A DNA stretch of 64,000 bases from Phycisphaerae bacterium (GCA_030448225.1 JAUJNJ010000001.1:1-64000); one strand, 5' to 3'. Positions 14,261-24,102 are shown, numbered from the stretch's first letter. Notes: generated from the sequence alone by a model not told the origin. Translations and numbers: made by a program.

Positions 14261-14640
14261 GGCGAGTGGTCTTGCCGCAACATGGCATGCCGCTGGCACC
14301 GGGCGGGATGCCGGCTCTCGCACGTGAACCGGTACGAGTAGGAGGTCGACGGGACCGGGGCCGAGTCTCTTCGGGGGACGCCGCTGAGGCCGGGGCGAGT
14401 GGCGCTTCGCCGCACCGCGCACTCCGATAGGAAGTCGTTTGGTTCGCCGCGCGGCGAACCGGCGTGGGGGGCGCTTGGAGTCTCGCTGGGTATGCGGTCC
14501 GAGCGGCCCGTGTCAGGCGATCGGAGTGCGTCCCAAGCATGACCCGGCTCTAGTCGTGGGGTGCGCGGGTGTTTGTGATTCCGTGGGAGTTCGGGAGAGG
14601 GGGGGGGAGGGACAGGAACACGCGCCCCGCCCGGACATCA
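14261..14640. other. Non-coding gap between the two terminators
   Basis: About 380 bp with no recognised gene. A G-run (14600-14610) is the only visible peculiarity before the 38-bp direct repeat begins. Confidence 0.35.
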
Positions 14641-14716
14641 GCCCCGCAACCGCTTCCTTGGCCGGACAGCTTCGAGCCGCCCCGCAACCGCTTCCTTGGC
14701 CGGACAGCTTCGAGCC
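14641..14716. repeat. Exact 38-bp direct repeat, two copies
   Basis: 14641-14678 and 14679-14716 are identical, beginning gccccgcaaccgcttccttg. Non-coding, just downstream of the FHA gene and its terminator. Confidence 0.85.
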
Positions 14717-14744
14717 GGCCGCGCCGAAGTATCGCTTTCAGCGC

Positions 14745-14790
14745 ATGAAAAAGGGTGCCGTGGAGTTCCGCGGCACCCTTGGGATTTTTC
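14745..14790. terminator. Bidirectional terminator ending the FHA gene
   Basis: Stem 14751-14763 pairs with 14768-14780 (loop agtt, one G-T wobble). It is flanked by gaaaaaggg on the left and gggattttt on the right, so it can terminate transcription from either side. On the minus strand it lies 36 bp past the FHA gene stop. Confidence 0.88.
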
Positions 14791-14825
14791 GCTCGGCGTC
14801 GTCACCGCCGTCGCGCCACTTCCGC

Positions 14826-16499
14826 TCAACGCGGCTTCGGCTCGTGCTCGGCGTCGTCGAGGTCGTGCTCGGCGTCGTCCAACTCGTGCTCGGCGTCATC
14901 GAGGTCGAGGTCGGCGAGGTCCATCGGATCGGCCGCGCTGGCTTCGGCGACGAGCGGCCCGTCGAGGCTCACCTCGTGGAGGGGACCGCCGGCGACCGGT
15001 TCGAGGTCGTCGAGGTTCGACTCGTCGTCCGCCTCGCCCTCGGCGTCGTCGTCGTCGCCCGCCAGTTCGGCCGTGCCGCTGTCGAGCGAGGTCAGGTCGT
15101 CGAGGTCGTCGAGCGTGTCGTCAAGGTCGGTCGCGTCGTCTTCTGTTTCGTCGTCGTCGTCCGCCTCGGCCGTGGCGAGAGACGCGGTTGGCGCCAGTTC
15201 ATCGACGTCGTCCGCCTCGGCGTCCGCGCCAGCGCCGGCCGGCAGCGGGGGCGGCGAGGTGAGTTCGTCGTCGGACTCTTCGTCCGCGGCGGCGGCGGCA
15301 GCGAGTGTGCCGAGTTCGTCGTCGTCGTCGTCCCCCGCCTCGTCAGCCGCGGCGGCGGCGGCGAGGGTTCCGAGTTCGTCGTCGTCGTCCTCCTCGGTCG
15401 TCGCGGCCACCGCGAGGTCCATCTCTTCGGATTCACCTTCCGCGGCCGGCTCGACGAGGCCAAGGCCCGCGTCGTCCGCGTCGGCCTCCGCCGACGCCGG
15501 TTCCACGAGCGCCAGGCGACCATCGTCGTCCTCCGACCCGAGCGCCGCCGGCTCGACGAGGTTGATGCCCTCGGAGCCCCCATCGGCCTCTAAGGCGACG
15601 TTTTCGTCTTCGAGTTCGGTCGCATCGTCGGGTCCTGTCGGGGCCGCCGCCAGCAGGCTGAGGTCGTCGCCCTCATCCGTCCCGGCGCCGCCCGCTTCGA
15701 CGGCCAGCGAAGGGAGTTCCTCGGCGGCCTCGCCGTCGGCCGCAGACGCTTCGGCGTCGGCGTCGACGTCCTCGGTCCCCTCGGGCTCCAGGCCGGCCAT
15801 TTCCAGCGCTTCCTCGTCGCTCAGGGCTTCCACGAGGTCGCCGTCGCCGCGGAGCTCGCCGGTGAGTTCCCCGTCGGCGTCGGCCGCGTGGTCAGGATCT
15901 TCGGAACCGACCGGCGCGGCGGCGAGCAGGCCGAGGTCGTCGTCCTCACCGCCGGCGTCGCCCGCCGCGGGTGCGGCGGCCAAGTCGCCCGCCTCGTCGG
16001 CGATCGGCTCGAGTTCTTCCAGGCCGCCGGGGTCTTCCTCGAGGGCGCCGTAGTCGCCCGCGAGCGGATCGGTCGGCTCGAACCCCTCGTCGTCCCCGAC
16101 TCCCGCGTGGACGTCCGCCGCCGCCCCCGCGCCCGCCCCGACGGCGGCCGCGCCGGCCATCATCGCGCCCTCGGCGTAGATCGGCTGGAGCTCGTCGTCC
16201 TCGGGCGTTCCGTCGATCTGCAGGACGAACACGACCGGCCCGACCTGCACCGTGTCCCCCGGCGCCAGGAGCGACTCCTGCACGCGCTGGCCGTTGAGGA
16301 ACGTGCCGTTGGCGCTGCCGAGGTCCTCGAGCTTCAGCAGGTCGCCGTCGCGGACGAGGCGGCAGTGCTTGCGCGAGACCTCGCCCAGGGGGATCAGCAG
16401 GTCGCAGTCCTCGCGCCGACCGATCACGGTGATCTCACGCGTGACCGAGAAGCTGCGCCGCTCGCCGTTCGACCGAAACATCACGAGAATCGCCTGCAT
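14826..16499 (-). CDS. FHA domain protein with long acidic repetitive tail
   Basis: 557 aa. Residues 5-95 form an FHA phosphothreonine-binding domain with ITVIGRREDCD, the SRKHCRL motif and GSANGTFLNGQRV. The remaining 450 residues are extremely rich in Asp, Glu and Ala and look disordered. They include two copies of a DELGTLAAAAAADE block and, at the end, three 21-bp units (14842-14904) giving LDDAEHE/D repeats. No TM segment. It probably reads Thr-phosphorylated partners of Hanks kinases such as the one at 1435. It is divergent from hemW. Partners unknown. Confidence 0.85.
   Translation of the reverse strand: MQAILVMFRSNGERRSFSVTREITVIGRREDCDLLIPLGEVSRKHCRLVRDGDLLKLEDLGSANGTFLNGQRVQESLLAPGDTVQVGPVVFVLQIDGTPEDDELQPIYAEGAMMAGAAAVGAGAGAAADVHAGVGDDEGFEPTDPLAGDYGALEEDPGGLEELEPIADEAGDLAAAPAAGDAGGEDDDLGLLAAAPVGSEDPDHAADADGELTGELRGDGDLVEALSDEEALEMAGLEPEGTEDVDADAEASAADGEAAEELPSLAVEAGGAGTDEGDDLSLLAAAPTGPDDATELEDENVALEADGGSEGINLVEPAALGSEDDDGRLALVEPASAEADADDAGLGLVEPAAEGESEEMDLAVAATTEEDDDDELGTLAAAAAADEAGDDDDDELGTLAAAAAADEESDDELTSPPPLPAGAGADAEADDVDELAPTASLATAEADDDDETEDDATDLDDTLDDLDDLTSLDSGTAELAGDDDDAEGEADDESNLDDLEPVAGGPLHEVSLDGPLVAEASAADPMDLADLDLDDAEHELDDAEHDLDDAEHEPKPR
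14842..14904 (-). repeat. Three 21-bp tandem coding repeats
   Basis: Units at 14842, 14863 and 14884 (tcgtgctcggcgtcgtcgag consensus) encode the C-terminal LDDAEHE-type repeat of the FHA protein. In frame, three copies, a few substitutions. Confidence 0.8.
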
Positions 16500-16658
16500 A
16501 CCTGCTATCCTGAAGAGGTGGTGGACGCGACGCGCTCCCCGGGGGTTTAGGACCGGCCGCCGCCGACGTGAGAGCGGCCGGACGGGGCACTACGTTAAAC
16601 TATATCCGGTACTGTAAATCGGCAACAATATTCCGCCCCGCGGCGCCCTACGATCCGG

Positions 16659-17933
16659 TTGCGCAACATGGCCCAGACGCCCCAAGCCGACCCACTCGTC
16701 ACGCTGACCACGCCCGCCCGCCGGCGCGGGGTCGCGGCCGGCCCGCGCGTCGAGCCCGGGCTCCTGCCGGCGGGGGACGTGGAAGGGCTGTACGTCCACG
16801 TGCCGTTCTGCTTCCACAAGTGCCACTACTGCGACTTCTACAGCATCACCCGCCAGGGCGAGGACCGCATGGCGCGCTTCGTCGGCCTGATCCTTCGCGA
16901 GGCCGAACTCTGGACCGAAACCGCCGGGGGCCGCCCCGCCCCCCGGCCGCGGACGATCTTCTTCGGCGGCGGCACCCCCAGCCTATTGCCCGCCCCGCTC
17001 ATGCGGCAGCTAATCGACGGGCTGCGCAGCCGGTTCGACCTCTCACGCCTCGAGGAGTGGACGATCGAGTGCAACCCGGCCACCGTCGGCCTCGACTACA
17101 GCGCGATGCTCCGCCACGCCGGGGTGGATCGCCTGAGCTTCGGGGCCCAGAGCTTCCGGCCGTCGGAACTGTCGATCCTCGAGCGCCACCACGACCCCGC
17201 AGACGTGCCCCGCAGCGTCGCGATCGCCCACGAGGCGGGGTTCCGGCGCGTGAACCTCGACCTGATCTACGCGATCCCGGGGCAGGACCTGGCATCGTGG
17301 GCCGAATCGCTAGACGCGGCGCTCGCGCTGGGCACGCCCCACCTCTCCTGTTACGGCCTGACGTACGAGCCGAACACGCCGATGGCGGTGAAGAAGCGGC
17401 TGGGTCACTTCCGGGGGGCGGAGGAGTCGCTCGAACTGGAGATGTTCCGCCACACCCGCGTCACGCTCCGCGGCGCCGGGTTCGAGGACTACGAGATCAG
17501 CAACTTCGCCCGCCCCGGGGAGGCGTGCCGGCACAACCTCGTTTATTGGACCGGCGGCAACTACGTCGGCCTCGGGCCGTCGGCGGCGTCGCACGTCCAG
17601 GGGTGGCGGTGGCGCAACCGCCCGCACCTCGGCGAGTGGGAGGACGCCGTCGACGCCGGCCGCGTGCCCGCGATCGACGTCGAGACGCTCTCGCCCCGCC
17701 GCCGGGCTGGCGAACTGGCGATGCTCCTGCTGCGGCTGTCGCGCGGGGTGGACTTCGCCGACTTCGCGGATCGCACCGGCCATGACGCCCGCGACCTGTT
17801 CGCCGACCCGCTCGCCCAGCTCGCCAAGATGGGTTTGATAGAAGTCGACGCCGCCGGGGTCCGGCTCGCCGAGGCCGGCCTCCACCTCGCCGATGCGATC
17901 GCCGCGGAGTTCCTCGCCGACGACGACACGTGA
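16659..17933 (+). CDS. hemW: Radical SAM heme chaperone HemW (coproporphyrinogen oxidase-like)
   Basis: 424 aa, intact. The radical SAM cluster motif CxxxCxxC is CFHKCHYC at residues 51-58, preceded by LYVHVPF. FFGGGTPSLL, DRLSFGAQSF, NLDLIYAIPGQ and the HNLVYWTGGNYVGLGPSAAS block are all typical of HemW rather than true HemN, which needs an extra N-terminal Cys context. HemW binds heme and delivers it to target proteins. The start may be 16659 or the next Met at 16668; no clear Shine-Dalgarno separates them. Divergent from the FHA gene. Confidence 0.9.
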   Translation: MRNMAQTPQADPLVTLTTPARRRGVAAGPRVEPGLLPAGDVEGLYVHVPFCFHKCHYCDFYSITRQGEDRMARFVGLILREAELWTETAGGRPAPRPRTIFFGGGTPSLLPAPLMRQLIDGLRSRFDLSRLEEWTIECNPATVGLDYSAMLRHAGVDRLSFGAQSFRPSELSILERHHDPADVPRSVAIAHEAGFRRVNLDLIYAIPGQDLASWAESLDAALALGTPHLSCYGLTYEPNTPMAVKKRLGHFRGAEESLELEMFRHTRVTLRGAGFEDYEISNFARPGEACRHNLVYWTGGNYVGLGPSAASHVQGWRWRNRPHLGEWEDAVDAGRVPAIDVETLSPRRRAGELAMLLLRLSRGVDFADFADRTGHDARDLFADPLAQLAKMGLIEVDAAGVRLAEAGLHLADAIAAEFLADDDT

Positions 17934-18241
17934 GCCGTCGCACACGAAACCGCGGGTCGTGGCGTCGAGCGAGATGCGCGCTCGCCTGCGTTATCGGACG
18001 TGCCGGCGCGTCCGCCTAAGCCGCGAGCCGCGTCCGTCGCCGCATTATCGCCCCGCCGTGAAGCGCCTCCGCCCTCCTAAACGTCACCACCTTCCCCGTC
18101 GATAGAGCTAGGGAAGCACCCGGGTCGGCCCGCCACGACGCACCGCGCGTCAGGCGTCACCCAGATTCGCCCGCTTCGCCATTTGACCGCGGCGTCGGGC
18201 GAATCGTAGATCCGGGTCGGAGCACGTGGGAGAGACGGACG
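17934..18241. other. Intergenic region before the type IV pilus locus
   Basis: 308 bp with no gene recognised. It presumably carries the promoter of the pilM-led operon. No repeat or terminator with a T-run was seen. Confidence 0.35.
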
Positions 18242-19611
18242 ATGTTGCGATTCGTACAAAGCTGGTTCGCCCCGCAGTCCAACCCGATCGGGGTGGACTT
18301 CGGCAGCGACTGCCTCCGCATGGCCCAGGTGGAGAACCACGGCGGCGAGTACCGCCTCGTGGCCGCCGCCAGCGCCGACGTCCCGGCGAACGTCCGCCAG
18401 GACCCCGCCGCCCGGGTCGCCTTCTTCGCCGACACCTGCCGCGAACTGCTCGCCCAGGGCAACTTCCGCGGCCGCCGGGCGGTGCTCGGGCTGCCGGCGG
18501 CGTCGATGTACATCCAGCACTTGCGGATGCCGAAGCTCGACGAGGAGGAGACGCGCAAGGCCCTGCCGTGGGAGGCCCGCGGCAAGCTCCCGATCGACCC
18601 GTCGCAAGCGCTCCTCCGCCACATGGTCGCGGGCGAGGTCTACCAGGACCAGGAGCCCAAGAACGAGGTCATCCTGATGGCCGCCAACCGCGAGCTGGTC
18701 AACCAGCTCCTGGCGGCCGCTTCCCGGGCGAAGCTCGACGTGGTCGGCATGAACGTCGAGCCCAAGGCGCTGGTCGACTGCTTCGCCCACGTCTACCGCC
18801 GCAAGAGCGACGTCGACATCACCAACTGCTTCCTGGACATCGGGTGCACCGCGTCGCGGGCGATCGTGTCGCGGGGGTCGCGGATCCTGTTCGCCCGGGT
18901 GATCCCGATCGGCGGCGACCACTTCAACCGCGCGGTGGCCGAGGCGCTGAAGGTGCCGTTCGAGGACGCGAAGATCCTGCGGATCAAGCTCGCCCACCAG
19001 CAGCAACAGCAACAACAGCAGCAGCCCGCGGCCCTCGCCGACGACGGCCGCGAGCGCCGCGCCGTGGCCGCGCCCGCGCCGGCCCTGCCGGCGGCATTGC
19101 CCGCGTCGGCGGCGGCGGCGTCGGCGGCGGACGACGACTCGAACAACTCCGTCGCGCTGCTGTCGGCCGGCATGGCCGCGGCTCGCCCCGCGCCCGCCGT
19201 CGCGGTGGCCGCGCCGGGCCAACCGCCCCGCCGACGCCGCCACCGAGCAGGCCCGCCGCGTCGAGCAGGCGTGCCGCGCCGCTGGCCCGGCTGGTCGAGG
19301 AACTGGACCTGTGCCGCCGGTACCACGAGTCGGTCTTCCCCAACACGCCGGTCGACCGCCTGATCTTCGTCGGCGGCGAGGCGCGGCACCGCGGGCTGTG
19401 CCAGCACGTGGCCCGGAGATGGCGGCTGGCCGCCCAGGTGGGCGACCCGCTCGTGCGGATGGGCCGCGTGAGCGACGTCGGCGTCGAGAGCGGCATCGAC
19501 CGCCGCCAGTCACAGCCCGGCTGGGCGGTCGCGATCGGCCTGAGCATGGGCCCCGAGGCGGCCGAGGGCGCGCCCGGGACGGCGACGACGGCCGCCGAGG
19601 CCAAGGCGTAA
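18242..19611 (+). CDS. pilM: Type IV pilus assembly protein PilM (frameshifted)
   Basis: Actin-like ATPase of the inner-membrane alignment complex, about 456 aa. The N-terminus has NPIGVDFGSDCLRMAQV (phosphate-1-like motif) and later TNCFLDIGCTASRAIVSRG (phosphate-2) and DRLIFVGGEARHRGLCQ. An atypical insert around residues 252-330 contains nine consecutive Gln followed by Ala/Pro-rich sequence. Two shifts (near 19225 and 19275) disturb the stretch just before APLARLVEELDLC; correction gives ADAATEQARRVEQACR. It is the first gene of the pilus locus, 44 bp before pilN. The identification follows from sequence and order. Confidence 0.88.
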
Positions 19612-19655
19612 CGGGACGCGGGCAACCTAACCACCGAACAAGAACGGGACGACCT

Positions 19656-20467
19656 ATGGGATCGCCGAACGAACTCAGCTTCCTGCCGGACGACTACCTC
19701 GAGAGGAAGGCGCGCCGCCGCGCGCCAACGCCGTGTGCGGCGGGATGGCGGTGCTGGTGCTCGGGGCGATCGGCTCGACGTTCATGTACACCGAGCGCGC
19801 GATGCGCGCGAGGTCGCGGCCCGCCAGTCGGCGGTCGACACGACCTACGCCGACGCCGCACGCCGGATCGAGCAGGCCAACCAGATGCGCGCCCAGCAGG
19901 CCCAGGTCGTGCGCGCCGCCCGAGCTGGCCGCGACGCTGCTGGAGAAGGTCCCGCGCAGCAACCTGCTGGCCGAGTTCACCAACTCGCTGCCGCCGGGGG
20001 TGTCGCTGATCGACCTGGCGCTGGAGTCCCGCGAGCGGGCCGCCCCGCCCCAGCGCGCGCAGACGGCGTTCGAGCAGAAGAAGGCCGCCCTCGAGGGCCG
20101 CGCGCCGCCGCCGCCGCCGCCGCGCCGGCGCCCAAGACGTACGACGTGACGATCAAGCTGACCGGCGTGGCCGGCACGGACGTGCAGGTCGCGCGCTGAT
20201 CACGAAGCTCAACGCGTCGCGCTCGTGCGGGACGTGAACCTGCTGATCAGCGACTCGTTCGAGCAGCAGGGCGCGACGATGCGCAAGTTCCAGATCGAGA
20301 TGCAGCTCGACCCGGCCGCCGACGTCGCCTCGTCGGCGACGCCCGCGAAGACCGCGACGGCCGCCGTCGCGCTCGACCCCGAGGCCGCGGCCGGTCCGAC
20401 GACCGCCCCCGCCGCCGCCCCGACCGCCACCGCCGGCGCCGACGCCGCCGGGGCCGCCGTGAAGTGA
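19656..20467 (+). CDS. pilN: Type IV pilus assembly protein PilN-like (five frameshifts)
   Basis: About 270 aa. It starts NELSFLPDDYLERKARRR, the usual PilN cytoplasmic peptide that docks on PilM. A single TM helix (VLVLGAIGSTFMY) and an Ala/Gln coiled coil follow, then the ferredoxin-like part: LEKVPRSNLLAEFTNSLPPGVSLIDLAL, TYDVTIKLTGVAGTDVQVA, LVRDVNLLISDSFEQQG. The frame changes near 19720, 19800, 19915, 20120 and 20198. The C-terminus is an Ala/Pro/Thr tail. Its position between pilM and pilO supports the call. Confidence 0.82.
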
Positions 20468-20548
20468 CGGCGGCGGCGCGACGATGAAGAGACGACGGGC
20501 CCCGCGCGCGGGGCCGGGCCGGCCGGGCCGGCGAGGGAGCGAAACACC

Positions 20549-21130
20549 ATGAAGTTCGGCGTGCGAGAATTGCTGTTCGTGGTCGTGATGATCGGCCTGC
20601 TGGCCTGCTCGTACCTGTTCGTCTTCAAGAAGGCGGCGGAGCGGCGGGTGGCGATCGAGGCGGACATCAAGGCGAAGCAGAAGGCCCTGGCCGACCTCGA
20701 CCGCGCGACCGCCGGCATCGCCGACGTCGGGCTGAAGATCGGCGAGCTGCAGAAGGCGATCGAGTTCTTCGAGGGCAAGCTGCCCCAGGAGAAGGAGATC
20801 GACAAGGTGCTCCGCGAGGTCTGGCAGATGGCCGAGGCGAACCAGCTGACGATCAAGACGATCAAGACGCTCCGCAGCCAGCGGTCGACCAACTACAGCG
20901 AGCAGCCGATCGAGATGAGCCTCGCCGGCGACTTCAAGGACAGCTTCTACGCGTTCATGCTCCAGCTCGAGCAGCTGCCCCGCCTGACGCGGGTGACGCG
21001 GATGGACCTGAAGAAGATCAACGAGCACGACGGGCAGATGCAGGCGCAGATGACGCTCAGCATCTTCTTCGAGCCCGAGAACGCCGGCGCCGCCACCGGC
21101 GGCGCGACCGCGAGCCTCGGCTCGCGGTAG
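20549..21130 (+). CDS. pilO: Type IV pilus assembly protein PilO-like
   Basis: 193 aa, intact. A short cytoplasmic N-terminus and TM helix (residues 7-25) are followed by a coiled coil (about 33-90) and a ferredoxin-like domain ending in MQAQMTLSIFFEPE. Length and plan match PilO, the dimer partner of PilN in the periplasm. Shine-Dalgarno GAGGGAGCG lies ahead of the ATG. It follows pilN by 81 bp. Confidence 0.85.
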   Translation: MKFGVRELLFVVVMIGLLACSYLFVFKKAAERRVAIEADIKAKQKALADLDRATAGIADVGLKIGELQKAIEFFEGKLPQEKEIDKVLREVWQMAEANQLTIKTIKTLRSQRSTNYSEQPIEMSLAGDFKDSFYAFMLQLEQLPRLTRVTRMDLKKINEHDGQMQAQMTLSIFFEPENAGAATGGATASLGSR

Positions 21131-21141
21131 CCCCCGCGTTC

Positions 21142-21164
21142 AGCCGCCGCTCGCAGAGCGGCGC
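21142..21164. repeat. Dispersed hairpin repeat, copy 1
   Basis: A 23-bp sequence beginning agccgccgctcgcagagc, with an 8-bp stem and GCA loop. The identical 23-mer recurs at 46508-46530. It is followed by acgacgacg-rich text before the next gene at 21243. Confidence 0.8.
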
Positions 21165-21242
21165 GTTACGACGACGACGTACGACGACGGACGACGAACC
21201 ACGACAATCGATAACGACGGGCGAAAGCCGGGAGGACGACTT

Positions 21243-21887
21243 ATGAGCAACGACAGCACCCAGCACGGCGAGGCGCAGGACGGCGGCAGCTCGGACGACC
21301 TGAGCGCGGCCCTGACCGAGTCGGACGCGACGTTCGTCACCGGCGAGAAGAAGCAGCAGCTCAGCACCGGCACGCTCCTCGTCGGCGGGCTCCTGTTCGC
21401 CTGTGCCGCGGCGACGTACTTCATGTACGTCCGCACCGGCCCCAAGGCCGCGGCCGCCAACCCGGAAACCGCGTCGGCCAGCGCGACGATCACGCAGTTC
21501 CTCTCCGACGACACGCGCAACGCCGAGCGGATGCGGCAGCTCCTGAGCGACACCGAGAAGGCCGTCCAGCAGTTCCAGACGCACCCGGCCCGCACGCAGG
21601 TCCCGATCGACGCGCTGCGGACCAACCCGTTCCGCCAGGAGAAGGCGGACCTCGGCGAGACCGCGGCCAAGGCGCTTGAGCAGAAGAAGCGCGACCAGAT
21701 GCTCAAGGACGTCGCGGCGCTGAAGGTGCAGTCGATCATCCACGGCAAGCGCAAGGCCGTCATGATCAACAACACGCTCTACGAGCAGGGGCAGGTCGTC
21801 GAGGGCTTCACGGTCGACTCGATCGGCCCCGCCGCCGTCGTGATGCGCAAGGAAGCGAACCGCTTCGAGCTGAAGATGCAGAAATAG
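21243..21887 (+). CDS. PilP-like inner-membrane pilus protein
   Basis: 214 aa with one TM helix at about residues 42-60 and a periplasmic remainder. The IDALRTNPF motif and a C-terminal half reading KVQSIIHGKRKAVMINNTLY, EQGQVVEGFTVDSIGPAAVV and MRKEANRFELKMQK resemble the beta domain of PilP/GspC, which links the PilNO complex to the secretin. Unlike PilP it has a TM helix rather than a lipobox. It lies exactly where pilP is expected, after pilO. The function is inferred from context and fold pattern. Confidence 0.65.
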   Translation: MSNDSTQHGEAQDGGSSDDLSAALTESDATFVTGEKKQQLSTGTLLVGGLLFACAAATYFMYVRTGPKAAAANPETASASATITQFLSDDTRNAERMRQLLSDTEKAVQQFQTHPARTQVPIDALRTNPFRQEKADLGETAAKALEQKKRDQMLKDVAALKVQSIIHGKRKAVMINNTLYEQGQVVEGFTVDSIGPAAVVMRKEANRFELKMQK

Positions 21888-22006
21888 CTAGTGGCCAGCT
21901 GCCCGTTGTCAGTTGCTAGTGAGGAGCGACGGCGACGGCTGTGACGCGACCCGTAGGTCCGTCTGGACGAGCAACGAGCAACGGACCCACCAGCAAGTAC
22001 TCCACC
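21888..22006. repeat. Mirror-image intergenic element between pilP-like gene and pilB
   Basis: Left arm ccgttgtcagttgctagt (21903-21920) and right arm acgagcaacgagcaacgg (21967-21984) are imperfect reverse complements. Similar wording is found at 12631-12754. Confidence 0.65.
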
Positions 22007-23973
22007 ATGTTCGGACGACGCAACACATCCTCCCCCGCCGCCGCCGCGGCGGCCACGGCGGCGGCCCCGCCGGCCGCGGGCCGCGACGACCTCGGGCACG
22101 ACGAGTTGAACGACGGGTTCGGCGGCGCCGAGCAACTGTGGCAGCCGACGCTCGCGCCGGGCGCGGCGAAGAAGCGGAACGTCGAGTCGCTGCTGCTCGA
22201 GCGCGGGCAGGTGACCGAGGAGCAGCTCGACCAGGCCCGCACGGTCGCGGCGCAGACGCCGGGCAAGAGCCTGACGCAGATCCTGCTGACGATGAACGCC
22301 GCCAGCGAGGCGCACGTCCTGGAGGCGCTGGCCGACACGCTCGGGCTCGGGTTCGAGCAGCCCGACCGCTCGCAGGTCGACCAGGCGGCGTACGAGATGC
22401 TGCCGGTCGAGTTCATCCGCAAGCACGGCGTGCTGCCGCTGCGGTTCGACGAGCGGCACCTGGTCGTCGGCATGACCGACCCGGCCAACGTCTTCCTGAT
22501 CGACGAAATCAAGCGCAAGACGAAGCGCGACGTCCGCGCGGTCGTCACGACGATGGCCGCGATCAACCGCGTCGTCGAGAAGATGGCGAGCGGCTCGGCC
22601 GACGTGAAGGTCGACGAGATCATCAAGGACATGGCCGACGACGACGTGCAGGTCGTCAAGGAGTCGAGCCACGACGACGTGACGGACCTGGAGAAGATGG
22701 GCAGCGAGTCGCCCGTCATCCGGTTCGTCAACTACCTGATCTTCGACGCGATCAAGCAGGGCGCGAGCGACATCCACATCGAGCCGAAGGAGAAGGCGCT
22801 CAAGGTCCGCTACCGCATCGACGGCATCCTGTTCGAGGCGATGAACCCGCCCCACACGATGCACCCGGCGATCTGCTCGCGGCTGAAGATCATGGCGAAC
22901 CTCGACATCTCCGAGCGCCGCCTCCCGCAGGACGGCCGCATCCGGGCGATGGTCCACGGCCGCAAGATCGACCTCCGCATGAGCACCCTCCCCACCGCCG
23001 CCGGTGAGAAGGTCGTCATGCGTATCCTGGACAACCGCTCGATCAACGTCGCGCTGGAGGACCTGGGCTTCAGCGAGAACGCGCTGACGATCTGGAAGGG
23101 CCAGGTCGAGATGCCCCACGGGATCCTGCTCGTCACCGGCCCGACCGGCTCGGGCAAGACGACCACTCTCTACTCGAGCCTGCGGTGCATGGACGGCAAC
23201 CGCCTGAACATCAGCACCGTCGAGGCGGCATCCTGCTGGTGAGCGGGCCGACCGGGGCCGGCAAGACGACCACGCTGTACTCGTCGCTCCGGTGCATGGA
23301 CGGCAACAAGCTGAACATCAGCACCGTCGAGGACCCGATCGAGTACCACCTCGCCGCCGCCAACCAGGTGCAGGTGTTCGACAAGATCGGCATGACGTTC
23401 GCCGCCGCCCTGCGGTCGCTGCTGCGGCAGGACCCGGACGTGGTCATGCTGGGCGAAATCCGCGACCCCGAGACCGCGCACATCGCGGTGCAGGCGTCGC
23501 TCACCGGCCACCTCGTGCTCAGCACGCTGCACACGAACGACGCGCCGGCGTCGATCACGCGGCTGATCAACATCGGCGTCGAGCCGTACCTGATCAGCGC
23601 CGCGCTCAACGCGGTGCTCGCCCAGCGCCTCGTGCGTAAGATCTGCCAGCACTGCAAGGAAGAGTTCGTGCCCTCGGCCGAGATGCTCGAGTTCCTCACG
23701 CTCCAGGGCTTCATGTCCGAGAAGACGTACAAGGGCAAGGGGTGCGACCGCTGCCGCAAGACCGGCTACTCCGGGCGGCTGGGCATCTACGAGCTGATGG
23801 TGATGGACGACGGCATGCGCGACATCATCACCAGCAACCCCGACGTCACGCACCTGCGCAAGCTCTGCCGCGAGCGCGGCTTGGTGACGCTCCGGGCCGA
23901 CGGGTTCGAGAAGGTCATGAAGGGCCTCACGACCGTGGACGAGATCCTCCGCGTGACCGAGAACGCGCTGTGA
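22007..23973 (+). CDS. pilB: Type IV pilus extension ATPase PilB (carries 107-bp duplication)
   Basis: Secretion-ATPase that powers pilus polymerisation, 619 aa if the duplication is removed. It has a low-complexity N-terminus, an MshEN-type domain ([20 protein letters not shown]), a second N-domain, then the ATPase: GASDIHIEP, Walker [10 protein letters not shown], Asp box, Walker [14 protein letters not shown], His box [15 protein letters not shown] zinc-type Cys pair set follows (CQHC, CDRC). At 23120-23226 a segment spanning Walker A is repeated in diverged form at 23227-23333, which shifts the frame so the first copy runs into a stop at 23242. The start MFGRRN at 22007 was chosen for lack of upstream conservation. 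Confidence 0.9.
23120..23333 (+). repeat. Diverged tandem duplication of 107 bp inside pilB
   Basis: Unit 1 (23120-23226) and unit 2 (23227-23333) align without gaps at an offset of exactly 107. Both encode GILLV-x-[16 protein letters not shown] followed by [15 protein letters not shown]. The differences are mostly at third codon positions plus T/S, S/A and R/K changes, as expected for two related strains rather than a fresh copy. Confidence 0.92.
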
Positions 23974-24102
23974 ACGCGGCGGCCAGTGACCCAGGCGGTC
24001 AGTGGCCAGTTAAGCCGGGGGGTTTGCAGGCCGACAGTATGACGGCGGGCCCTCGTAACCGACCACGAACAACGGACCACTGACCACTCAACACGGATCC
24101 CC
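23974..24102. repeat. Mirror-image intergenic element between pilB and pilT
   Basis: Left arm ggtcagtggccagtt (23997-24011) pairs with right arm ggaccactgaccactcaac (24074-24092). The element occupies most of the 129-bp gap. Confidence 0.65.

Noticed and set aside
12744..14540. 598-codon minus-strand frame over the DUF1501 gene
   Set aside because: Antisense shadow; the plus strand encodes a clear Tat-exported DUF1501 protein and the minus product has no domain.
18995..19025. CAG/CAA repeat as CRISPR or microsatellite array
   Set aside because: It is in-frame polyglutamine coding within pilM, with no spacers.
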